Shown here one piece after another: positions 7,378 to 16,307 of a stretch of 23,410 nucleotides of DNA. The notes beneath the pieces are model-generated. The model saw nothing but the letters and a program-made list of their open reading frames with translations. It ran no database searches and was not told the DNA's origin. Each line of letters starts with the position of its first letter. The stretch's first letter is position 1. The stretch is taken from NCBI GenBank assembly GCA_002292855.1, contig DBBY01000044.1:56304-79713 (forward strand). The letters are read 5' to 3'. The position numbers and the translations under genes are program-made. Source of the DNA: Flavobacteriales bacterium UBA972. Lineage in GTDB: Bacteria > Bacteroidota > Bacteroidia > Flavobacteriales > Schleiferiaceae.

Positions 7378-7385
7378 TATTTTCG
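7378..7385 (+). promoter_or_regulatory. Possible -7 promoter box before the GT4 gene
   Basis: TATTTTCG matches TAnnTTTG at 7 of 8 positions. It lies inside the extended open frame but 24 bases before GTG 7410, favouring that later start. The 112 bases between the two genes show nothing else. Confidence 0.3.
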
Positions 7386-7409
7386 CAGGATTCAACGCCA
7401 AACCGCCTC

Positions 7410-8570
7410 GTGAAAACCGTCACGTTCGTATTTCAAAGAAACATTTACCCCAAATCCAGCGGATACCCCCTTAGGGCCAGCCGTTGGCTTGAGGCTTTTG
7501 CTGGCAAGGCCCATGTGCACGTGGTTTTTGTGAATGCCCGGCAAATGAATCCCGGTACCGAAGAATACCTGCAGAGTCTCGGGGTAAGCAGTTTTAAGCA
7601 CTTTACGATAAATCCCATTCGTGGAGCCTTTAATGCACTGTGGTATTTGTTCCTGCGGCGCATGCCCCTTCAGGTCGGTTTTTATGCTGACCGACGCGCT
7701 CGTGCCCACCTGGCCACCCTGCCCAAAGCCGACTTGGCCTTTTTTAGTGAGCGCAGGGTAGGGGACTACATTCGCTCCGTTCGGGCCCGCCAAAACTGGA
7801 TCGACCTCTGCGATTTGGTCGACGATAATTACAAAACCGGGGCTGCCCGCATGAATTGGTCGCTTTATAAATTTTACTACTGGCTCGAGTGGCCCCTGCT
7901 GCGCCGTTGGGACATTAAGCTGGCCAAGAAGAGCGACCGAACCTTCTTGGTAACCGAGTACTTCGCGCGTATGCTGGCCCGAAGACTCAACGGCGACGCC
8001 CGCAAAATAAAGTCCCTCGAGAACGGCATCAACGTGGAACTCGCGAGTGCCGGCCCCCAGGCCCGTTTTGGCTGGTACTTTCTCGGCCCGCTGAGCTACA
8101 AACCCAACTACGACGGGCTCAAGTGGTTCCTCGACAACGTGCAGCCCTTTCTTTCGCGCCGCTTTGAGGGAATCGTTGTGGGTGTCAACGCCCCAGAGTC
8201 CCTTAAAACCAAACTCAAAACAGCCGGTATTAACTACGTCGAGTATGCTGAGGACTTAAGCTACACGCTCAAGGACTATGGAATTTGCATCGCTCCGATG
8301 ATTAGCGGCGGCGGCCTGCTCAATAAATGCCTGGAGGCGTTTCATTCCGGACGCATCGTGATAATGAGTCCGCGCGCATCCACAGGGTTTAAGAACATTC
8401 AGAACGGCATTCATGCCTTGGTCTGCGACAAATCCGAGGCCTGGCTTCAGGCTTTTGAAGACATTCGCACGGGCCGCTATGTTTGGCATCAAAAACGCAT
8501 CCAGCACCTTGTAGACGGCTACACCTGGGAACGTTTTCACGCAGAAGCCGACGAGTTTTTAAAGGAGTAG
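7410..8570 (+). CDS. Glycosyltransferase, GT4-like (GT-B fold)
   Basis: GTG 7410 gives 386 residues beginning MKTVTFVFQRNIYPKSSGYP, which looks like the first beta strand and loop of a GT-B enzyme. An earlier GTG at 7359 would add 17 residues that look less natural. The C-terminal domain has GWYFLGPLSYKPNYDGLKWF (about residues 225-245) and ISGGGLLNKCLEAFHSGRIV (about 305-324), the sugar-nucleotide binding region with a conserved E, as in GT4/GT1 proteins. This places it as a cytoplasmic transferase making a surface glycan; donor and acceptor cannot be told. It lies directly before the polysaccharide export genes in the same orientation, separated by 24 bases. Confidence 0.8.
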   Translation: MKTVTFVFQRNIYPKSSGYPLRASRWLEAFAGKAHVHVVFVNARQMNPGTEEYLQSLGVSSFKHFTINPIRGAFNALWYLFLRRMPLQVGFYADRRARAHLATLPKADLAFFSERRVGDYIRSVRARQNWIDLCDLVDDNYKTGAARMNWSLYKFYYWLEWPLLRRWDIKLAKKSDRTFLVTEYFARMLARRLNGDARKIKSLENGINVELASAGPQARFGWYFLGPLSYKPNYDGLKWFLDNVQPFLSRRFEGIVVGVNAPESLKTKLKTAGINYVEYAEDLSYTLKDYGICIAPMISGGGLLNKCLEAFHSGRIVIMSPRASTGFKNIQNGIHALVCDKSEAWLQAFEDIRTGRYVWHQKRIQHLVDGYTWERFHAEADEFLKE

Positions 8571-8578
8571 TACCTTTA
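8571..8578 (+). promoter_or_regulatory. Possible -7 promoter box for the polysaccharide operon
   Basis: TACCTTTA, directly after the GT4 stop codon, matches TAnnTTTG at 7 of 8 positions and ends 16 bases before ATG 8595. It may start the large polycistron. Confidence 0.4.
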
Positions 8579-8594
8579 TCACTCAAACTACCCA

Positions 8595-10925
8595 ATGAAC
8601 GCAAAGAACCTCGCCTTAGTCCTGTCCTTGGGCCTGACCCTAACGTCTCTGGCACAGGGAGTGCTCGGCCGCAGAACTATGGGCAACCTCGACATTGAGA
8701 CCATTACCCAGAACGACATTCAGCTCATGCGCACGAAGCTGTCGGGTAAAAACCTAAACGACAGCCGCGCAGCAGAACTGCTCAAAAAGCAAGCAGTTAG
8801 CCAAGAAGACTTTAAGGGCCTGAGAAGCCGCCTGCCGTCGGCAGTTTTAATGGATTCCATGAATGCCATGTCTTATGTAGAGCGCAGCATATTTCGCGAC
8901 ACGCTGATTTTTGGCTCCGAACTTTTTAGAGAAAAAGGCAAGCTAGACTTTGCGCCCAACCTGCAAATGGCCTACTCACCCGACTATATTGTGGGCCCGG
9001 GCGACGAGCTAGACCTCACCATCTACGGCATGCAATCAGCTAATTATCAGTTGGTTGTGCGCGCTGACGGCTTCGTAGAACTGTCCTACGGTGGGCTCAT
9101 TCAGGCCAGCGGCATGCGCCTGGCTGGGCTAGAAGCCAAAATTCGCCAGCGACTGATTGACAAGGGCTACCGCCTCTTGCAAGGCGGCCAAACCGAGCTC
9201 AATCTGGTGCTGAGCAAGGTTCGCAGCATCCAAGTGCACGTGGTGGGCGCCAAGCAGCCCGGAACCTACACCGTGCCCAGCATTGCCACCGCCATGCACG
9301 TTCTGCACCAGGCCGGCGGCCCCAGCGACTTGGGCTCCTACCGAAGCATTCAAGTAATCAGGTCGGGTAAGGTGGTGGCTACCCTTGACCTCTACGACCT
9401 GCTCATTAACGGGTCTACGCAGTCCAATGCCACGTTGCGCGACGGAGACGTGGTGCGGATTCCCGTCTACGAATCCCGCGTAAACCTTATGGGCGAATTC
9501 AAGCGCACGGGTCTTTTTGAGCTCCGCGAGGGCGAATCCATGGCCGACGCAATCAAGTACGCGGGCGGATTCACCGAAGGAGGCTACCGCGGGCAGGTTT
9601 TGGTATTTCGCGTGGGCGAAACCGAGCTCCGCGTCGCAGACGTAGTTTCTCAGGAGTTTGAGGCATTCCGGCCCTCTCAGGGCGATGTGGTCATTGCCAA
9701 TCCCATTCGCAACCGCTACACGAACCGTGTGAGCGTCACGGGTGGGGTGGTCCGCCCGGGCTACTATGCCTGGAGCGAGGGAATGACTACCGCCACGTTG
9801 ATCGAGCGCTCTCAGGGTCTTGACCGCAATGCACTGCAATCCAAAGCCCTTTTGATCCGTCGCCCCGAGGGCAAAGTGGGGAGCTATCTGGAATTTGCTC
9901 CCCTAGAGGCGGGCATTGAGCTGCAGACCAATGACTCTATATACATTCCCCTAGCCACGGACCTTATGATTTATGACTCCGTTCAAGTGCGCGGATTTGT
10001 GAACCAGCCTAAAAATTATGTTCATTATCAGGGCCTCACGGTGGAACAGGCCATCATAATGGCCGGAGGCATACGCTCCACGGGAGACCTTCGCAATGTG
10101 GAGGTGTCCTTCCCGGAGCTCAATCAGCAAGGTGAATTTCTAGCTAAAGCGGTCATTCGCAGGGTAGAATTGAACTGGAACGGATCGGGAACCCTTCTGC
10201 CCCCTGGCGCCACGGTGAGCGTTCGGCAGCGGGCTAACGTAGAAACGTCAAGGCTGGTATTTGTTCAGGGTGCCGTTTCGGTAGCGGGAGGCTATTCCTT
10301 GACCAGCAACGGCGAGGCCATTGGTGGCCTGGTGGACCGCATTGGTCGCATTGAAAAAGAAGGCATGCCCCAGTTTGCCATGGTTGTGCGCAACAAGGGC
10401 TTTGTTGAAGCCCTTGACAAGGACCAACTAGAGCCCAATATGATCTCTGACAGCACCTACTACCTTGCCGCCAGCAAGCAAAAAATTCGTGTTTCTGACA
10501 CCATTGCGGTTGACCTAACCAGCCGCTGGGCGCTTAACAACTTTAGGGTTCAAGACGGCGATACGCTCATCATACCCCGACGAATCAACACGGTATACGT
10601 CAAGGGAGGCGTGCAGAATCCCACAGGCTTGACCCTAAATAAAAACCGCAGGGCATTGTACTACCTGCGGGGTGCAGGTGGCATATCGCCTTTAGGAATG
10701 CGCCGTTCGCTGGTGGTGGAGTACGCCAACGGTCGGTCCGCTCCCATTCGCTATGTTTTGGGAGTCGTTCCAATCTACCCAAGGGTTTACAGCAATTCCA
10801 CCGTTAGTATTGCGATAAAAGACCCAGAGGCCAACCAGTCTAACCCTGCACAGTTGGCCGCATTGAGCAGCATCATTGGCTCTACTTCGAGCCTAGCGAT
10901 GACCCTATTTTTCTTACTGCGCTAG
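8595..10925 (+). CDS. Polysaccharide export protein A with SLBB domains (Wza-like)
   Basis: The protein has 776 residues with a signal peptide (MNAKNLALVLSLGLTLTSLAQ). A poly_export domain begins at DYIVGPGDELDLTIYG (about residues 128-144). Then come up to six SLBB-like units starting near residues 215 (VHVVGAKQPGTYTVP), 296, 379, 463, 555 and 667, each with a VxxxGxVxxPGxY core. The protein ends in a hydrophobic helix (about 756-776, ending LAMTLFFLLR). I see no cysteine at the signal cleavage site, so unlike E. coli Wza it should not be a lipoprotein; the C-terminal helix may anchor it or line the outer-membrane pore. It is about twice the length of Wza. It is coupled to wzz A, with 3 bases between stop and start. 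Confidence 0.88.
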   Translation: MNAKNLALVLSLGLTLTSLAQGVLGRRTMGNLDIETITQNDIQLMRTKLSGKNLNDSRAAELLKKQAVSQEDFKGLRSRLPSAVLMDSMNAMSYVERSIFRDTLIFGSELFREKGKLDFAPNLQMAYSPDYIVGPGDELDLTIYGMQSANYQLVVRADGFVELSYGGLIQASGMRLAGLEAKIRQRLIDKGYRLLQGGQTELNLVLSKVRSIQVHVVGAKQPGTYTVPSIATAMHVLHQAGGPSDLGSYRSIQVIRSGKVVATLDLYDLLINGSTQSNATLRDGDVVRIPVYESRVNLMGEFKRTGLFELREGESMADAIKYAGGFTEGGYRGQVLVFRVGETELRVADVVSQEFEAFRPSQGDVVIANPIRNRYTNRVSVTGGVVRPGYYAWSEGMTTATLIERSQGLDRNALQSKALLIRRPEGKVGSYLEFAPLEAGIELQTNDSIYIPLATDLMIYDSVQVRGFVNQPKNYVHYQGLTVEQAIIMAGGIRSTGDLRNVEVSFPELNQQGEFLAKAVIRRVELNWNGSGTLLPPGATVSVRQRANVETSRLVFVQGAVSVAGGYSLTSNGEAIGGLVDRIGRIEKEGMPQFAMVVRNKGFVEALDKDQLEPNMISDSTYYLAASKQKIRVSDTIAVDLTSRWALNNFRVQDGDTLIIPRRINTVYVKGGVQNPTGLTLNKNRRALYYLRGAGGISPLGMRRSLVVEYANGRSAPIRYVLGVVPIYPRVYSNSTVSIAIKDPEANQSNPAQLAALSSIIGSTSSLAMTLFFLLR

Positions 10926-10928
10926 ACC

Positions 10929-11951
10929 ATGAGCAACCTGACGGAACTTTTGCAGCGCGGAATCACCCTGTACGACCTGCGCGCATTCGCCGCTTGGACC
11001 CTAGGCCGCATAGCCTCTGGCTGGAGGCGCATCCTGCTTCTTGCCCTTCTAGGGGGCTTGCTTGGCCTACTAGGACTAGTTTTAAAGCCCCAAAGGTTTC
11101 AGGCAACCATGATGATTGCCGTTGAAGAAGGCGAAAGTTCCGGTTGGCAAAACCTCCTCGCGCAGTTTGGCCTCGACGTAGGCGGCCTTAATCCGGGCGG
11201 AATTTTTGAGGGAGAATCCCTGGTACAGCTGTTTAGCACGCGCTACATGGTCGAGCGAACCCTGATGGACAAGGCCTACATCAAAGGAGACAGTGTACTG
11301 ATAGTCAACTACTTATACCCATACACCAAGTGGGGAACCGACGAAGAATTCGCGACGCTGGTCTTCCCGGAGCGCAGGGATGATTTTAGTCCGCTTCATG
11401 ACTCGATCCTGCTTGAAATCAAGGGGCATGTGGCGAGCGATTTACTCGACGTGTACAAGCCCGACAAGAAGCTCAGCCTCATTAATGTGCACGTCACCCA
11501 CCAAGACAAGTACTTTGCCAAGGCCTTTACCGAGGCTATAGTGGCCAATACGCTTGCCTACTTTTTGGAGTCCATTACCGAGAAGGCGCGAGGCAACCTC
11601 AATGTGCTTCGGGCCCAGCGCGACAGTTCCAAGTCAGACATGGTTCGGGCTCTGGTTGCCAACGCAAGTGCCTACGATAATTTGGTGGATCCGCTCTTTC
11701 AAAGCGGCCAGATTGACCAGTACAAAAGTTATGTCAACCTTCAGGTAGCCAACGCCTTGTATGTGGAGATATCCAAAAACCTGACCTTGGCAGAGATTGG
11801 TTTGCGCAAGCAAACACCCCTGATCCAAATTGTAGAGCATCCGAGCTTCCCACTGCGTCGGACCGGCTACAAATGGTGGCAGTGGCTGCTTTTGGGTGCA
11901 TCAGCTGGTGCGGCATTGGGTGCCTATTTGGCCCTTGTCAGAAAGAACTAG
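10929..11951 (+). CDS. Wzz-like chain-length/export co-protein A
   Basis: The protein has 340 residues. A short cytoplasmic N-terminus is followed by a membrane segment (about residues 33-52, ILLLALLGGLLGLLGLVL), a large periplasmic domain, and a second membrane segment (about 316-335) just after a PLRRTGYKWW boundary. This is the Wzz/PCP topology, with the expected proline-rich stretch PSFPLRR before the second membrane segment. No Walker A or tyrosine-rich tail follows, so the kinase half of Wzc-type proteins is absent. It should form the inner-membrane oligomer that sets chain length and contacts the SLBB protein next door. The gene sits 3 bases after slbb A and 2 bases before the next ORF. 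Confidence 0.82.
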   Translation: MSNLTELLQRGITLYDLRAFAAWTLGRIASGWRRILLLALLGGLLGLLGLVLKPQRFQATMMIAVEEGESSGWQNLLAQFGLDVGGLNPGGIFEGESLVQLFSTRYMVERTLMDKAYIKGDSVLIVNYLYPYTKWGTDEEFATLVFPERRDDFSPLHDSILLEIKGHVASDLLDVYKPDKKLSLINVHVTHQDKYFAKAFTEAIVANTLAYFLESITEKARGNLNVLRAQRDSSKSDMVRALVANASAYDNLVDPLFQSGQIDQYKSYVNLQVANALYVEISKNLTLAEIGLRKQTPLIQIVEHPSFPLRRTGYKWWQWLLLGASAGAALGAYLALVRKN

Positions 11952-11953
11952 CC

Positions 11954-12697
11954 ATGGAAGTTATCGGCGTCGCCTTTCACTGGACGCCTGCTCGCCAGGC
12001 CCAATGGCAGGGCTGGGCCGACCAATTGGGGGCAGAACTGACGCTCTTGCATACCCATCCCGACCGCAAGGAGCATCCTTGTTTTGTGGGCAACGATCAC
12101 TTTGAGTTCGGCGCTTATGCCAGGGCCTCGGACCATGCTCGCACTTCAGGCCCCTTTGTTGTGGTGAACGATACGCTGCTCGATCGCCATGCCCACGGCC
12201 TTTGGGCCCGATGGTTGCTGGCAACTAGTAACTGGTTACCGACGCCCGGCGTGTATTGCGATGTATACCCCGCCCCCCGAGAGCGCCCCGCAGAGATTCC
12301 CGACCCCTATGCCTCGAGCTGGATTTTCTACCTCCCTTCGCAGGCCGACCTCAGTGCATTCAGTGCCGCAGTCCGGCGGACTTTAGAACCCGTCGCCTCG
12401 GGCGAATCGGCAAATTCGGGTACTGCGGCTACCCCAGAACTCAGCCCTGCCTACGAGGCCTTCTTGCGCCGGTGGCTCTACCACCCGGTTCCCGGGGTCG
12501 GCTACCAGGGGCCGCGAAGCCCCGCTGACCTCGCCCGCAAGAGGCAAACCATTATCTGGGAGCATGCGCTTAGCCGCGAGCTTCAATCCCTCGGCTTCCT
12601 TCGGCCATTTCAGGGCTGGGAGTATCGTTTTATTCGTTTAGTAGACCGGCTTCTGCGCCGCCTGCAAACCGCCGGCAGGGGCAGAGCCCATGGCTAA
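11954..12697 (+). CDS. Putative glycosyltransferase-like protein of the polysaccharide operon
   Basis: ATG 11954 lies two bases after the wzz A stop and gives 247 residues. The frame is open from 11873, but that part overlaps wzz A. No signal peptide or membrane segment is seen, so it is cytoplasmic. It has a VIGVAFHWTP opening strand, NDHFEFGAYARA (about residues 50-61) and SGPFVVVNDTLLDRHAHGLW (about 70-89). That layout resembles GT-A-type rhamnan-synthesis-F/DUF616-like proteins, in which an FGAY segment precedes a VxxND strand, but the resemblance is by eye only. I do not claim a named family. The C-terminus is Arg-rich (LLRRLQTAGRGRAHG). It overlaps wzy by eight bases. Confidence 0.6.
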   Translation: MEVIGVAFHWTPARQAQWQGWADQLGAELTLLHTHPDRKEHPCFVGNDHFEFGAYARASDHARTSGPFVVVNDTLLDRHAHGLWARWLLATSNWLPTPGVYCDVYPAPRERPAEIPDPYASSWIFYLPSQADLSAFSAAVRRTLEPVASGESANSGTAATPELSPAYEAFLRRWLYHPVPGVGYQGPRSPADLARKRQTIIWEHALSRELQSLGFLRPFQGWEYRFIRLVDRLLRRLQTAGRGRAHG

Positions 12698-14030
12698 AAG
12701 CCTACCTTTAAGCCGATATTTTTACCCTAACTCCGCAAACGCCACCAATTATTCTGAGCTGAACGCTGAATTCACCATGCCCTGGTACCGCAAAATTCTC
12801 GCCTACTTAATCTTCGTACCCAACATTACCCTGGGTACTACAACCCCGTTTTTGGGTAGGCCAGAGATATTCCCATGGACGGCAGCCTATGCCCTGCGCA
12901 AGGATTTGCGTCCCAGCCTTGCCTATCTGCTCTTTGCGAGCTACCTAGTGCTCAGCTACCTCTACTTCTTAGCCACGGGCGGCAGCGCAATGATTGGCCT
13001 GCGCTCGCTTATGGCCTTGCTCAACGCATCGGTGGTGTTTTTTACCATCCTCACGGTGGGCGAAGAAGAACTTAAGTACGTCAACAGAGCATTTTGGGTC
13101 ATGTTTGGCCTCAATGTTGCGGTCAGCTTGATGCAGTACTTCGCCATCTTTCCGGACTTCTTAGTGCGCCCCATGAATTTCTTCATTGACCGCTGGGTTC
13201 CGGTCTCTTGGGAATACGGCCGGGGCTGCAGCGGACTCTTTGCCGAGCCGTCCTACCACGCCTTTGGCGTGCACCACTACTTTGCCTATGCAATTTTACT
13301 GATGAATATTCAGCAGCGCTCTCCCAAGGGGCTGATCTTAACCGCCCTAATGGCCCTTTATGACCTGGTAATTGTGCGGTCCCTCACCGGATTAATCATC
13401 ATGTCGGTGTACCTGATTTCGCACCAAGACTGGCGCAAGGCCTGGAAGCCGGTTCTTGCCTTTGTGGTGGCGTTTATAATTGGCTTGGGCTGGTACGGCG
13501 AGAATTTTGAGCTGCCGCGGTCCCTTGAATTCGTGTACAACGTGGTCTACGAAGAACGCTACAAAGACCTCTTTGAGTACGTCATGTGGGAGGGCGGAAT
13601 CCGCACCGTCAGCCTCATGGGCAGCTACCCCTTTGGCATTATGCACCCCTTTGGCTGGGGATTGGGGTCCTGGCCGCAGGCCAGCATAACCTCGCTGCTT
13701 GACCTGGGTTTGAGCGAAATCGAAGTCGCCTTTTTTGAAATGTACTACTCTCCCTACGACGGGTTTCGCCCCACGGCCTTTAGCGCGGACCTCTTTCTAG
13801 AAACAGGCGTGGTCGGATTCATCCTTTTTGCCGTCGCGATGTACCCCTACATTAGCCCCTTAGCTATGTGGCAAAATCCCAACACCCGGGCCGTTGTGGT
13901 GCTGTTTTTATTCAATATGATTATTTTGGGCACCATCGGCGACCCCCTGCCTTTCTTATTTTTAGCTTTGGCCTACCGCCGAATCAATCCACCACCAAGC
14001 CATGAACCCTTACCGATTCCTAGTCCTTAG
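12690..14030 (+). CDS. wzy: O-antigen/capsule polymerase (Wzy-like, O-antigen ligase family)
   Basis: The protein has 446 residues with about ten hydrophobic membrane segments. The diagnostic periplasmic loop sequence RGCSGLFAEPSYHAFGVHHY lies near residues 178-197; R...GLFxEPSY is the recurring Wzy/O-antigen-ligase motif. A long periplasmic stretch between about 275 and 355 (FELPRSLEFVYN to YDGFRPTAF) includes GWGLGSWPQ. It should join lipid-linked repeat units in the periplasm. WaaL ligases have the same fold, but the setting with wzx and wzz fits a polymerase. The start overlaps the previous gene by eight bases and its end overlaps the Wzi-like gene by 29 bases. Confidence 0.82.
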   Translation: MAKSLPLSRYFYPNSANATNYSELNAEFTMPWYRKILAYLIFVPNITLGTTTPFLGRPEIFPWTAAYALRKDLRPSLAYLLFASYLVLSYLYFLATGGSAMIGLRSLMALLNASVVFFTILTVGEEELKYVNRAFWVMFGLNVAVSLMQYFAIFPDFLVRPMNFFIDRWVPVSWEYGRGCSGLFAEPSYHAFGVHHYFAYAILLMNIQQRSPKGLILTALMALYDLVIVRSLTGLIIMSVYLISHQDWRKAWKPVLAFVVAFIIGLGWYGENFELPRSLEFVYNVVYEERYKDLFEYVMWEGGIRTVSLMGSYPFGIMHPFGWGLGSWPQASITSLLDLGLSEIEVAFFEMYYSPYDGFRPTAFSADLFLETGVVGFILFAVAMYPYISPLAMWQNPNTRAVVVLFLFNMIILGTIGDPLPFLFLALAYRRINPPPSHEPLPIPSP

Positions 14031-15768
14031 CCTCTTAGCCCTTAAGGCCGGGGCACAAAGCATACCGGTTGGTATGACTTTTTATGAAGATCGGGTGCGC
14101 ATGGCCCAGCTCACCGGCGAGCAGCCCTTGAGCGTGAGCTACTGCATCCGCCCCGTGCACCACTCCTATGCGACCAATGCCAAAATGCCTTTTGCGCACG
14201 ACAACCCCTTTGCCGACCTCAGCCAGTCGTTCAACAAGTACGGACTCCTTCGCGACAGCACCAAGGGCAGCATCAACGCCGGCAACCCTGAAGACGCGGC
14301 CCTTTTGCCCAACCTTCCGCTGCAGGTGCGCTACCTCAAGGGGGCGGTGCAGGCGGTAGTGCTCCCCGCTGAGGTTCGGGTGCGATACAATACCCACCAC
14401 CCCTACGGTTGGCAAGACGGCCCCATGGTTCCCAACGTGGGCCTCCAAACGTTTTATTCGGTCGGAGCCTACGCCAAGCTAGGGCCCTTCGAGGGCCAGT
14501 TCCGCCCCGAGCAGACCTTTGCTCAAAACAAGGCCTTTGACCAGCCGCCCGTTCGCCAGGTTGGTATTGACATGCCCGACCACTTTGGCCAAGAGCCCTT
14601 TAGCTACCAGGGTTGGGGCCAGAGCTACCTCAAGTTCAACACCAAGCAGGTGGGCCTGGGAGTCAGTACCGAGAACCTCTGGTGGGGGCCGGGTCACTAC
14701 AATTCCCTGCTGATGACCAACAATGCCCCGGGATTTTTTCACCTCACGGCGCACAGCAATAAGCCCATCAAGACCTTTGCAGGCGCCATTGAGTTTCAGG
14801 CAGTGTCGGGCCTGCTGAGTTATTCGGGTTTTTACCCCTACGGGCTTGCCACCACGCAGTTCTGGCCTTGGGTAACCGCACCAATTGAGCGCACCACCGA
14901 TTTAGACAACCAGCGCAAGGGCTTTACCGGCCTCGCGGTCAATTTTCAGCCTAAAATGTTTCCTGGCTTGTATGTTGGGGCCAACCGAGCCATCATGACT
15001 ACGGCCGATTCCCTGACCATTGGCTCGCTGGCCGAAATCTTCAGACCCATTCTTAAAAACGTTTCTGGCGAAGACGGGGGCGAGCGCAACCAGTTGGTTT
15101 CGATCTACCTGCGCTACGTGATGCCAGAATCCCATGCAGAATTCTACGTAGAGTTCGGCCGCGAGGACGCCGCCTGGGACTTTGAAGACCTTGTAAGCGA
15201 CATTAACCACACCCGGGCCTACATGATGGGATTCCGCAAGATGACCCCCATGAAAAAGCCGGGTAACTGGCTCATGCTCGAGTACGAAATGACCGAGATC
15301 GCCCAAGGCCTCTCGAGCACGGCCCGTGCCTATAACTACAGCTGGTACACCCACCCCCTAAACGGAGGCTACACCCACGCCGGTCAAGTCCTAGGGGCTG
15401 GCATTGGCCCTGGTGGCGCGCTGCAGACCGGGGCGCTCAGCTGGCTTGGCTCCAAAGACAAAAAACTGACCCTGCGCCTAGAGCGCTACGAGCACAACCG
15501 CGAGACCTACTACTACCGACTACCCTACATACAGTACCCCGTTGGCGGCACCTTTCGCGACATCTCCAAGCGCTGGGTCGACCTCAGTGCTTTTTTGAGC
15601 TACCAGCAGCGCTTTTATGGCTTCATCATACAGGCTCAGGTGCAAATGATGCAGACCTGGAACTTCAACTGGCAGTTTGACTTCACCCAACCGGGCAACG
15701 CCTTTCGCCAGCCCGGCCAAAACTCGCTCACGCCCCAGTTTAACCTCAACGCCATCTACCGCCTCTAA
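14002..15768 (+). CDS. wzi: Capsule assembly Wzi-like outer-membrane protein
   Basis: The protein has 588 residues with a signal peptide (MNPYRFLVLSLLALKAGAQ). Although it overlaps wzy by 29 bases, this start is the only one that gives a signal peptide. Family marks include YSVGAYAKLGPFEGQFRPEQ (about residues 153-172), TENLWWGPGHYNSLLMTNNA (about 224-243) and the C-terminal barrel strands ending LNAIYRL. LWWGPG is a strong marker of the Bacteroidota capsule-assembly Wzi family. Wzi is an outer-membrane barrel that holds capsule at the cell surface. Its stop shares a base with the acetyltransferase start (TAATG). Confidence 0.87.
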   Translation: MNPYRFLVLSLLALKAGAQSIPVGMTFYEDRVRMAQLTGEQPLSVSYCIRPVHHSYATNAKMPFAHDNPFADLSQSFNKYGLLRDSTKGSINAGNPEDAALLPNLPLQVRYLKGAVQAVVLPAEVRVRYNTHHPYGWQDGPMVPNVGLQTFYSVGAYAKLGPFEGQFRPEQTFAQNKAFDQPPVRQVGIDMPDHFGQEPFSYQGWGQSYLKFNTKQVGLGVSTENLWWGPGHYNSLLMTNNAPGFFHLTAHSNKPIKTFAGAIEFQAVSGLLSYSGFYPYGLATTQFWPWVTAPIERTTDLDNQRKGFTGLAVNFQPKMFPGLYVGANRAIMTTADSLTIGSLAEIFRPILKNVSGEDGGERNQLVSIYLRYVMPESHAEFYVEFGREDAAWDFEDLVSDINHTRAYMMGFRKMTPMKKPGNWLMLEYEMTEIAQGLSSTARAYNYSWYTHPLNGGYTHAGQVLGAGIGPGGALQTGALSWLGSKDKKLTLRLERYEHNRETYYYRLPYIQYPVGGTFRDISKRWVDLSAFLSYQQRFYGFIIQAQVQMMQTWNFNWQFDFTQPGNAFRQPGQNSLTPQFNLNAIYRL

Positions 15769-16307
15769 TGCTTCGCGCCTACGCCGTCGGCCTCTACTAC
15801 TTGGGTTTGCGCCTCACTGCGTCGCTGCCGAGCATGCACCTGCGCAACTTCATTCTGCGCAATGCCTATGGACTGCACCTCGAGCGCGGAACCGTCCTTA
15901 TGGGCCGGTTTGAGCTTCGCCGACCCAAGCGCATCACGATTGGCCGCGGAACCGTCGTGGGCGACCGCTGCGAACTCGACGGGCGCGAGGGCCTGCGCAT
16001 TGGTCAAAACGTGAACATATCGTCGGAGGTTAAAATTTATACCCTGCAGCACGACTACCGCCTGCCCGGCTTCCCCAACAGCGGTGGGTCAGTCACCATC
16101 GAAGACTACGCCTGGCTCTCGACCCGCTGCATCATTTTGCCCGGAGTGACCGTGGGCCGGGGAGCCGTCGTCGCCGCAGGGGCCGTAGTCACCAAAGACG
16201 TCGCCCCGCTCACTGTGGTGGGCGGAATTCCCGCCACCGTCATCGCTCAGCGCCCCCCTGAGGCCCTTGATTACTGCCCAGCAGACTACCGTATTGCGAT
16301 GCTCTAA
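15768..16307 (+). CDS. Hexapeptide-repeat O-acetyltransferase (LbetaH, maa/WbbJ type)
   Basis: The protein has 179 residues, the usual length. Hexapeptide repeats run from about residue 40 to 150: (I/V)GRGTVVGDRCEL, LRIGQNVNISS, then VTIEDYAWLSTRCIILPGVT and VGRGAVVAAGAVVTKDV. The active-site His is probably that of LQHDYR (about residue 94). It closes with PLTVVGGIPATVI, typical of acyl-CoA-dependent sugar O-acetyltransferases. It should decorate the repeat unit in the cytoplasm, or be recruited to another sugar intermediate. Both ends are coupled by one-base overlaps (TAATG at 15766-15770 and at 16305-16309). Confidence 0.87.
   Translation: MLRAYAVGLYYLGLRLTASLPSMHLRNFILRNAYGLHLERGTVLMGRFELRRPKRITIGRGTVVGDRCELDGREGLRIGQNVNISSEVKIYTLQHDYRLPGFPNSGGSVTIEDYAWLSTRCIILPGVTVGRGAVVAAGAVVTKDVAPLTVVGGIPATVIAQRPPEALDYCPADYRIAML

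Noticed and set aside
9129..9839. 236-codon minus-strand open frame
   Set aside because: It lies fully inside slbb A, which has clear SLBB units in its own frame; His/Val/Ala-rich composition is typical of an antisense shadow.
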